The notes under the pieces are model-generated. The model was not told where the DNA came from. It made no database searches and was given only the letters and a program-made list of their open reading frames with translations. Both the position numbers and the translations under genes were made by a program. Below are positions 59,001-64,000 of a stretch of DNA of 64,000 bases, in pieces. Numbering within the stretch: the stretch's first letter is position 1; the number at the start of each line of letters is the position of its first letter. Source of the DNA: Watersipora subatra (lineage: Eukaryota > Bryozoa > Gymnolaemata > Cheilostomatida > Watersiporidae); contig NC_088714.1 of the NCBI RefSeq assembly GCF_963576615.1, positions 35,257,143-35,321,142 on the forward strand, given 5' to 3'.

Positions 59001-59386
59001 TTCATATTTGAATGCATTGATTTCCATTTCCATGATTTTCCAACTCACCTCTTATCAATAGAGCGTGCAGGACCAATAGCCAGCTTTTATGTTATTGTCC
59101 ATCTGTTCTGGCATTTCACTAGCTATCATATGACTCTTTTTATGACTCTTTTCTTCTCAACCAATCATAAGTTTTATCCTTGCATTTTTTACCTGCTTGC
59201 TGATAAGCAAAACCAGAAACTAGTTTTAGACATATCTTTAGTCACTCGATATATTTGTCACCTGACTATGATGTCATAGCAATCTCTTGCCACTTGAACA
59301 TATTTTCTTACAGATTTACTCTGAATGTTAGCTCAGAATCCAGAGTCTTCATGTTGAGCATGGCGCCTCCTTCTGCCTCTTCTTAG
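37383..59386 (+). CDS. HAAO: HAAO, 3-hydroxyanthranilate 3,4-dioxygenase, ten exons, complete
   Basis: The enzyme opens the ring of 3-hydroxyanthranilate with O2, giving the semialdehyde that closes to quinolinate, the kynurenine route to NAD. Exons: 37383-37468, 38660-38738, 41716-41799, 42173-42279, 50803-50904, 51281-51324, 51616-51773, 57468-57536, 58859-58941, 59314-59386. All junctions are GT-AG and all phases agree, giving 885 nt and 294 residues (human 286). The N-terminal cupin is intact: [16 protein letters not shown] supplies metal ligands His49 and Glu55, [10 protein letters not shown] supplies His93, and substrate-contact residues Arg45, Arg97 and Glu107 are present. [27 protein letters not shown] and DTLWLPV mark the rest of the bicupin fold. 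The start is set by an in-frame TGA at 37371-37373. Introns, 22 kb in all, are filled with arrays and transposons, yet no exon is damaged. Confidence 0.97.
37465..37815 (+). repeat. 49-bp array in HAAO intron 1 whose units carry splice sites
   Basis: About seven units starting at the exon-1 donor. Each unit reads GATGAT-GTGAGTG...TTAGTTCTCATGCACTATAC, then CTCCACAGGGCA. So each unit holds an acceptor-like CTATACCTCCACAG and a donor-like GATGAT|GTRAGTG ten bases later. Four of the six internal donors keep GT; two read GATATGAG and have lost it. Confidence 0.92.
37816..38659. other. rest of HAAO intron 1, with an open frame in phase with exon 1
   Basis: After the last array acceptor a frame of about 60 codons ([13 protein letters not shown]..., [16 protein letters not shown]) runs to TGA at 37984-37986, and its phase matches exon 1. 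The remainder has short unsupported frames. Confidence 0.4.
38660..38738 (+). CDS. HAAO: HAAO exon 2 (metal ligands His49, Glu55)
   Basis: Acceptor TTGCTTTCAG; encodes [14 protein letters not shown] and [11 protein letters not shown]. Ends on the ligand Glu codon at donor GTAGTA. Confidence 0.96.
39602..41660. repeat. 68-bp minisatellite, about 30 copies (HAAO intron 2)
   Basis: The unit includes CTCAACTGATACTGGGCTAT, ATGAGTAGGTCCATAGGGCT and AATACCCTCTATAGCTCATT. Each unit can fold (ATAGGG/CCCTCTAT, then TATGAG/CTCAT). Variation is confined to a few positions (ctcgg/ctggg, ccata/ctata, ggct/ggtt). There are many stops, so no coding reading. Confidence 0.97.
41716..41799 (+). CDS. HAAO: HAAO exon 3
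   Basis: Acceptor TTGTGCTTTAG; 28 codons, [18 protein letters not shown] then DVVIKQGE; donor GTCAGT. It begins only about 55 bp after the 68-bp array ends. Confidence 0.96.
42173..42279 (+). CDS. HAAO: HAAO exon 4 (metal ligand His93)
   Basis: Acceptor [25 protein letters not shown] then [16 protein letters not shown]; donor GTATAC, phase 2. Confidence 0.97.
43773..44123 (+). CDS. element R3-B mini-gene, 116-codon frame, family unknown
   Basis: Starts [19 protein letters not shown] and continues [16 protein letters not shown], a Lys-rich middle ([18 protein letters not shown]), an acidic Ser/Thr stretch ([10 protein letters not shown]) and ends HLSRVPV. The copy A counterpart keeps most residues, with a frameshift. 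Upstream lie a conserved donor (TTTGTG|GTAAGTAAG, 43628) and acceptor (TTTGTTTTAG near 43738), so a first exon probably exists; a 2-bp GA indel just after that acceptor differs between copies. It does not resemble any transposase I know. Possibly a DNA-binding accessory protein, but that is guesswork. Confidence 0.55.
   Translation: MIAREVDVILRRSPIIQGGLEIEVEVTTAANEENTYVLKKEQKRLYEHKSLANRQNFAIVSHKECSDDNLLTSHVVVRESPLTSTQDSDSDRAAITKITSQRAPLRASIHLSRVPV
44389..44698 (-). pseudogene. element R3-B convergent mini-gene, two exons
   Basis: Exon 44698-44588 (…[14 protein letters not shown]) and exon 44427-44389 ([12 protein letters not shown] then TAG). Same intron position and same early TAG (MASA*) as copy A. 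It points toward the 116-codon frame, with about 265 bp between their stops. Confidence 0.5.
45581..45960. mobile_element. MITE with GGCTGGTTCACA-type termini
   Basis: Left CGCTGGTTCACACTATATCG and right inverse (AGGCTGGTTCACAATATCTC on the minus strand), followed on both sides by CGCCGTA/TACGGCG blocks. No coding. This terminal motif is common among animal MITEs; the superfamily was not assigned, and no target duplication is obvious. Confidence 0.7.
46658..47160. repeat. 27-29-bp minisatellite, about 18 copies (HAAO intron 4)
   Basis: The unit is ACACAAGGCTTTTACTGTAT plus GTATTAC with variable (AC)n spacing; some units read GGCGTTTACTGTGTGCATTA. Length variation comes from the CA run. Spurious plus-strand ORFs of up to 339 codons run through it and the next array. 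Confidence 0.95.
47198..47495. repeat. 33-bp minisatellite, nine copies
   Basis: The unit is CTCAACTCAATCTGGGTGTA plus CATACTCAGAGAA. Differences are A/G and T/G at two positions. It begins about 40 bp after the preceding array. Confidence 0.96.
47720..47876. repeat. about 56-bp tandem array, left part (split by hAT-like element)
   Basis: The unit is GTGAGACTTAGTTCTTTGGC, AATATGCCAGTACTATGTGA and TTTGATGGCATGCATA. It is continued at 50372-50710; the break point is AGTGAGAC. Confidence 0.9.
48131..48799. mobile_element. nested hAT-like MITE, 669 bp
   Basis: Starts CAGGGATCGC and ends GTAATCCCTG, with the exact 8-bp duplication ATACCTAC on each side (48123-48130, 48800-48807). The uninterrupted opposite arm of the host element (about 50107-50125) shows the empty site. 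The interior is almost wholly variants of TATGGAAATGGAAATAATA, plus a block of ATACAGCCCC repeats. Confidence 0.92.
50009..50052. mobile_element. 44-bp palindromic micro-insertion with 5-bp target duplication
   Basis: CCAATGATATACAGCCCCCA and its inverse form a near-perfect palindrome around TGTG, flanked by AGTAA on each side (50004-50008, 50053-50057). The other arm of the host element (around 48863-48875, AGTTACTCATAG) lacks it, proving insertion. Related CAATGATATACAGCC fragments occur at 48189-48300, and a half-copy at 967-985. Confidence 0.85.
50372..50710. repeat. about 56-bp tandem array, right part
   Basis: About six units, alternating GATGGCATGCATAGTGAGAC and GATGGCAGCGTAGTGAGAC forms. 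It ends 92 bp before HAAO exon 5. Confidence 0.92.
50803..50904 (+). CDS. HAAO: HAAO exon 5
   Basis: Acceptor AATATTCTAG after the 8.5-kb intron 4; [20 protein letters not shown] then [10 protein letters not shown]; donor GTATGT. Confidence 0.96.
51281..51324 (+). CDS. HAAO: HAAO exon 6 (44 nt)
   Basis: Acceptor [26 protein letters not shown]; donor GTGTGT. Confidence 0.93.
51616..51773 (+). CDS. HAAO: HAAO exon 7
   Basis: Acceptor [40 protein letters not shown] and [12 protein letters not shown]; donor GTATAT. Confidence 0.95.
51901..52036. repeat. self-complementary TACATGTA repeat tract
   Basis: A mixture of TACATGTACATACATGTATG units, each palindromic, in HAAO intron 7. Confidence 0.93.
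52541..54971. repeat. 19-bp minisatellite, about 128 copies, with higher-order repeats
   Basis: The unit is TTGCCTATTGCTGGATCTG with alternative C/T, G/A and occasional TGG-for-TGC forms. Unit length is not a multiple of three and the unit has no stop, so all three plus frames stay open for long stretches (up to 432 codons, repeating [19 protein letters not shown]). I judge this non-coding array sequence in HAAO intron 7. A block starting TATTGGTGG at 53193 recurs at 53516, 323 bp later (17 units), nearly unchanged for about 200 bp. Confidence 0.97.
55478..56058. repeat. 19-bp minisatellite (to about 55826) running into a TA microsatellite
   Basis: The unit is CCGTATGCGTATATCTATA with T/G change (TATGCG/TAGGCG), about 18 copies, followed by 230 bp of nearly pure TATA/TATC repeats. 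The array seems to have grown from the TA tract by gaining CCG. Confidence 0.93.
56455..56574. mobile_element. nested 120-bp palindromic element with 8-bp duplication
   Basis: CACGGGCTAGCCGGGTCACG and AAGGATTTTCGCCACGCACA are mirrored on the other side, giving a nearly full-length hairpin. The exact 8-bp ATGAATAG flanks both sides (56447-56454, 56575-56582), so it is a hAT-type miniature element by duplication length. It is more GC-rich than its host. Confidence 0.9.
56585..56620. repeat. perfect 15-bp inverted repeat, 6-nt loop
   Basis: TTCCGACGTTGATTC / GAATCAACGTCGGAA, immediately beside the right target duplication of the 120-bp palindrome. Confidence 0.9.
57468..57536 (+). CDS. HAAO: HAAO exon 8
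   Basis: Acceptor TCTCTTGGTAG after the 5.7-kb intron 7; [20 protein letters not shown]; donor GTAAGT. Confidence 0.92.
58743..58828. repeat. 28-bp repeat, three copies (HAAO intron 8)
   Basis: ATCTGTAGACATCAGTGCTA plus CCTTGAGG, three times in direct tandem, ending 30 bp before exon 9. Confidence 0.93.
58859..58941 (+). CDS. HAAO: HAAO exon 9
   Basis: Acceptor [32 protein letters not shown] then LWLPVNM; donor GTAACT. Confidence 0.93.
59314..59386 (+). CDS. HAAO: HAAO exon 10 (terminal)
   Basis: Acceptor [28 protein letters not shown] and PPSASS, then TAG at 59384-59386. Confidence 0.93.
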
Positions 59387-59837
59387 GCTAGTTTTTCGGA
59401 GCTGCTATGGTTGTGGGTATACAAGCTTTTCATACGATAGCACACTTTAAACTATTGAATGATTGTTCCAATTTTTAAAGATAACGAAACAGCATGTTAG
59501 ACTGACATTAAATTAGTCTGATTTAATTACTCTGCCCTTTATTTCTGTACTTTTAATATTTGTTATTAATTTTGTGAGCTTTCCGTAACATTGTAACTCT
59601 TGCATTTACTAGCTAAATCAAGGAGTATACTTTGTTAACTTTGACAGTTTATTTAATGACGCCTGGAAAAGCTGGGAGATATAGCATAATTTTGATAATA
59701 CTTTATATGATATGCATACACTTCAACTTAGATATAAAGCTTTACAGATATGCATGCAGTAAGATATGATGAATGTCTCCTCCATGGTCAAATATCATAA
59801 CTAGCTCATAAGCCAAATAACATACCTAGTTGTTTGC

Positions 59838-60503
59838 TCACGCTGCTTTGGATTTTATTAACGGAGAAATAAATTTATTAATAATAAATGTCACGGCTCT
59901 TTTCTCGTATGTATAAATGGCTGCTAAAATCAAAGTGAGGGAAGTAACTCCGGTAAGAATGTGTAATAGGGATGGTAAAAGTGCATTTCCTCCAAACCAG
60001 ACCTGTAGAAAGAACAACAATTGACAGCAAGATTGAATAAACATTGTAAATGTTTGTCCACATCCGGAATCGTCATCGATAAAACATCATTCAATGATGC
60101 TGTTATGTCTCGGCCCCAAACATTGATGAATGTTTATTTATTCAAAACAACAGTAACCCATTTTTCAACAAGCAAAACACCAGGATGAGTAAACAAACAG
60201 TGAAATATAAGTAAATTGAAAATGTAACAGTATTGCTTGCTATGTATTTCATCGCACGCATTCAATATGTATACCAATTGAATACTCATCAGATAACTAT
60301 ACACTGCTTACTAAGTGGAAAAAAGCTACAAACTGATTGAGAAGGAAAATTGAAGCAGATATTCTGCTGTCAGAGAGCTTACCCTAGATGTGGAAGTGAG
60401 GATGAACGCAACTGAGTACACAATCAGCACCCTTGAGTCAAGGAGAGAGTTTATTATTGGGTATTCGGAAGTACCTTCATAGAACTTCTCAATTATATAG
60501 ACA
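59838..60503 (-). CDS. last two exons of an unrecognised multi-pass membrane protein gene
   Basis: Exon 60503-60383 follows a strong acceptor (CTTTTTTGTCATATTCTAG) and encodes VYIIEKFYEGTSEYPIINSL then a hydrophobic helix (VLIVYSVAFILTST); it ends AGG|GTAAGC in phase 0. Exon 60002-59838 (acceptor TTCTTTCTACAG) encodes VWFGGNALLPSLLHILTGVT, a second helix (SLTLILAAIYTY), a basic tail (EKRAVTF...SPLIKSKAA) and TGA. Two transmembrane segments and a lysine-rich C-terminus suggest the end of a polytopic membrane protein. I do not recognise the family. Upstream exons are not found before 64000; the 43-bp array would lie in its intron. It converges on HAAO with 451 bp between stop codons. Confidence 0.6.
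59868..59873 (+). promoter_or_regulatory. possible HAAO polyadenylation signal
   Basis: AATAAA, 482 bp after the HAAO stop. It lies inside the coding terminal exon of the convergent gene, so using it would make the two transcripts overlap. ATTAAA near 59508 is an earlier alternative. Confidence 0.35.
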
Positions 60504-60700
60504 CTAGAATATGACAAAAAAGTTATGCGATGGAAGGATAGCTGAAGATTAACAGTATAGAGGATGACTAGCCTCTCAGCAAGATTTCTTGTACAACCTT
60601 CCATGTTGTTGATGGTTTTATTGGTAGCCAAAGGTTGACAGAAAGCAACTTTGAGAGTTCGAGACAAAACTTGAATGTAACCAAAGCTTAGTTCATGAAG

Positions 60701-61713
60701 GTTACCTCTTATGTGTATCCACACATGTAGCTAGTGTATGATGTTCACCTCTTACATTGTATGCGTATCCACACATGTAGCTAGTGTATGATGTTTACCT
60801 CTTACGTGTATCCACACATGTAGCTAGTGTATGATGTTTACCTCTTATGCGTATCCAGACATGTAGCTAGTGTATGATGTTTACCTCTTACATGTATCCA
60901 GACATGTAGCTAGTGTATGATGTTTACCTCTTACGTGTATCCACGCATGTAGCTAGTGTATGATGTTTACCTCTTATGTGTATCCACACATGTAGCTAGT
61001 GTATGATGTTTACTTCTTATGTGTATCCACGCATGTAGCTAGTGTATGATGTTTACCTCTTATGTGTATCCACACATGTAGCTAGTGTATGATGTTTACC
61101 TCTTATGTGTATCCAGACATGTAGCTAGTGTATGATGTTTACCTCTTATGTGTATCCACACATGTAGCTAGTGTATGATGTTTACCTCTTATGTGTATCC
61201 ACACATGTAGCTAGTGTATGATGTTTACCTCTTACGTGTATCCACACATGTAGCTAGTGTATGATGTTTACCTCTTATGTGTATCCACGCATGTAGCTAG
61301 TGTATGATGTTTACCTCTTACGTGTATCCACACATGTAGCTAGTGTATGATGTTTACCTCTTATGCGTATCCAGACATGTAGCTAGTGTATGATGTTTAC
61401 CTCTTACATGTATCCAGACATGTAGCTAGTGTATGATGTTTACCTCTTACGTGTATCCACGCATGTAGCTAGTGTATGATGTTTACCTCTTATGTGTATC
61501 CACACATGTAGCTAGTGTATGATGTTTACCTCTTATGTGTATCCACACATGTAGCTAGTGTATGATGTTTACCTCGTATGTGTATCCACACATGTAGCTA
61601 GTGTATGATGTTTACCTCTTATGTGTATCCAGACATGTAGCTAGTGTATGATGTTTACCTCTTACGTGTATCCACGCATGTAGCTAGTGTATGATGTTTA
61701 CCTCTTACATGTC
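60701..61713. repeat. 43-bp minisatellite, about 23 copies
   Basis: The unit is TGTATCCACACATGTAGCTA, GTGTATGATGTTTACCTCTT and ACG. Variants (ACACA/GCA/GACA; ACG/ATG/ATGC) recur in blocks: a run of several units from 60830 recurs from about 61345. Confidence 0.96.
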
Positions 61714-61740
61714 AAATCTCAGCCGTGACATTAATCAGTA

Positions 61741-62626
61741 CAGACGCTCCCCAACTTACGAACAAGTTACGCTCCGAACGATCGTTTGTAAGGTGAATTC
61801 GTTCGTAAGTTGCTTCAGTGGTATATTTTGTGTTATAATTTATGTTTAAGGCCTATATAAGTATATTGAAGGTATATATAAGTATGTTTAAGGCTTGTAT
61901 AAGTAACCTGTATTGGTCTGTACAAGAAAAGCATGTAATAAAATGAAGAGAAAACATGGCACACTGCATATTTTATTTATTGTTTGTTGTATGTGCTGTC
62001 CTTTTCATTATATCGTTGTTTTACTCGTTATGCTATCACTTATCGTTGTTGTCTTATTTTACTGTATGAGTTGCCCTTTTATTATATCTTTGTTTCACTC
62101 GTTATGCTATCACTTATCGTCACTTATATTGTTGTCATACCAACGCACTAGTGATCCTATTTATTCACCTTGTTAGCAGGTGTTCTTGCCTTTAGCCGGA
62201 ACGGTTGATATTATTATATATGAAGGTGCGCGCTTACTCAGTTGAGCAGATAGCTGTACGCTCCTCGGCTAGTGAAATTTCCTGCGCTAATAAAAAGCTG
62301 AATGAAACTACACGCACTCTCTTCTCTTTATTTATTAGTCTAGATCATGCTAAGTAAAGGCCGGCAAATTCCTTTACAATACGCGCAGTAAAAATAAAAA
62401 ACGATCTTTGCGCACTGGAGATACATTCACGCACTTATGCACTGCAACGAATTGGGCAGAGGAAGGTGGATGCTGGGTGGTGCTTCCGAGTAGTGCCTCT
62501 TTCCGCCGCTAATACGTCAGTAATACAGTCGCTAATAGCATCGGTATTAGCGGCGGACACACGCGCAGACATGTTTGTATGTACCGTTGTTCGTGACTCG
62601 AATGTTCGTAAGTAGGGGAGCTTTTG
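61741..62626. mobile_element. TA-flanked element with CAGACGCTCCCCAACTTACG termini, 886 bp
   Basis: Left CAGACGCTCCCCAACTTACG and right inverse (CAAAAGCTCCCCTACTTACG); TA at 61739-61740 and 62627-62628. The left subterminal region has repeated TTCGTAAGT/ACTTACGAAC motifs. Such CAG..CTTACGAAC termini are typical of mariner/pogo MITEs. Inside are an LTR-like stretch (about 62171-62340) and an inverted repeat CCGCCGCTAATAC (62503-62515 with 62544-62556). Confidence 0.85.
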
Positions 62627-62920
62627 TAGTTAATGTTTGCAGAATGAAAGTGTATACGTAATGAATACTAAAAATGTCATTGGAATTGTCTCCTCGCCTT
62701 CTTCTAGTTGATAGATTGGATATTGCCAATTTAATAAGCAAACAGCAGGAGATAAACCAAGCGTGTTGAAGCAGACTCACTTAGGGCAGCAACACTGCGT
62801 TTGGAAAACCTCATGAATTAAACTTATTATTTTATTTAAAGTTCATAACGTAAATTGTCATAGTAATTTTTTATATAACCACTCAGTGCAATGCTAATAT
62901 TGTATGGTAGCATTCTTCTA

Positions 62921-64000
62921 AACACAGGTCCTATTGTAGTGCTGTCATAGATCAATCTACACACAGGTCCTATTGTAATACCATCATAGATCAATCTACA
63001 GACAGGTCCTATTGTAATACCATCATAGATCAATCTACACGCAGGTCCTATTGTAATACCATCATAGATCAATCTACACACAGGTCCTATTATAATATCG
63101 TCATAGATCAATCTACAAGCAGGTCCTATTACAATATCATCATAGATCAATCTACGTGCAGGCCCTATTGTAATACCATCATAGATCAATCTACAAGCAG
63201 GTCCCATTATAATATCGTCATAGATCAATCTACACACAGGTCCTATTGTAATACCATCATAGATCAATCTACAGACAGGTCCTATTGTAATACCATCATA
63301 GATCAATCTACAAGCAGGTCCTATTACAATATCATCATAGATCAATCTACGTGCAGGCCCTATTGTAATACCATCATAGATCAATCTACAAGCAGGTCCC
63401 ATTATAATATCGTCATAGATCAATCTACACACAGGTCCTATTGTAATACCATCATAGATCAATCTACACGCAGGTCCTATTGTAATACCATCATAGATCA
63501 ATCTACACACAGGTCCTATTATAATATCGTCATAGATCAATCTACAAGCAGGTCCTATTACAATATCATCATAGATCAATCTACGTGCAGGCCCTATTGT
63601 AATACCATCATAGATCAATCTACACGCAGGTCCTATTATAATATCATCATAAATCAATCTACACGCAGGTCCTATTATAATATCATCATAGATCAATCTA
63701 CACGCAGGTCCTATTGTAATGCCATCATAGATCAATCTACATGCAGGCCCTATTGTAATACCATCATAGATCAATCTACACGCAGGTCCTATTATAATAC
63801 CATCATAGATCAATCTACACGCAGGCCCTATTATAATACCATCATAGATCAATCTACACGCAGGTCCTGTTATAATATTATCATAGATCAATCTACACAC
63901 AGGTCCTATTGTAATACCATCATAGATCAATCTACGCGCAGATCCTATTGTAATACCATCATAGATCAATCTACACGCAGGTCCTATTATAATATTATCA
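62921..64000. repeat. 39-bp minisatellite, about 28 copies, runs off the window
   Basis: The unit is CACACAGGTCCTATTGTAAT plus ACCATCATAGATCAATCTA. Since 39 is 3 x 13, the minus strand is open for 377 codons as a 13-residue repeat (IYDGITIGPACRL) ending in MLPYNISIALSGYIKNYYDN-LRYEL. Variant blocks recur at 195 bp (63152 to 63347) and 234 bp (63347 to 63581), showing higher-order duplication. A coding role cannot be excluded from this window, but other arrays here make similar open frames by chance. Confidence 0.95.

Noticed and set aside
60504..60724. 5' extension of the 60383-60503 exon to the ORF start
   Set aside because: A strong acceptor (TTTTTTGTCATATTCTAG) sits at 60504, and sequence beyond it runs into the 43-bp array.

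Overview
This window is intron-bearing eukaryotic DNA: AT-rich, with GT-AG splice junctions, very gene-sparse and unusually rich in minisatellites and DNA transposons. An invertebrate animal is likely, possibly a lophotrochozoan; the phylum is inference. No bacterial-style operons, rRNA genes or CRISPR arrays were seen.

Host genes. Two are recognised from conserved residues. (1) CRIPT, minus strand, three exons between 31137 and 26488; the last exon, about 20 residues, was not found. (2) HAAO, 3-hydroxyanthranilate 3,4-dioxygenase of the kynurenine pathway, plus strand, complete in ten exons from 37383 to 59386, giving an 885-nt CDS for 294 residues. The two are divergent, with start codons 6.2 kb apart. 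A third gene, known only from its last two exons (60503-59838, minus), encodes an unrecognised membrane protein and converges tail-to-tail on HAAO. Two lone candidate exons (19576-19831 minus, 27221-27321 plus) are reported with low confidence.

Layout. 1-9.2 kb: a dispersed 1.3-kb repeat, a 26-bp array, and a complete decayed Tigger/pogo-like transposon (5516-8676) sitting inside a 49-bp tandem array. 9.8-15 kb: copies of a long-inverted-repeat element and a 1.8-kb TA-flanked element carrying two convergent mini-genes. 17-26 kb: tRNA-like loci, several arrays, a hAT end and a TTAA element. 26-31 kb: CRIPT. 31-36 kb: a decayed non-LTR retrotransposon interrupted by a second TTAA element. 37-59 kb: HAAO, whose introns hold about nine tandem arrays (including 2.06 kb of a 68-bp unit and 2.43 kb of a 19-bp unit), a second copy of the 1.8-kb element, a 2.5-kb hAT-like element with further elements nested in it, and a 1.1-kb pogo-like element with a 120-bp palindrome nested in it. 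59.8-64 kb: the converging gene, a 43-bp array, another TA-flanked element and a 39-bp array running off the window.

The most informative feature is that many insertions carry their own proof. Tandem arrays, inverted arms or a second repeat copy supply the empty site, so target duplications (TA, TTAA, 8 bp, 5 bp) can be read directly. The strongest candidates for something undescribed are the 1.8-kb element with two convergent spliced mini-genes, the 44-bp palindromic insertion with a 5-bp duplication, and the HAAO intron-1 minisatellite whose units each carry splice acceptor and donor sequences.
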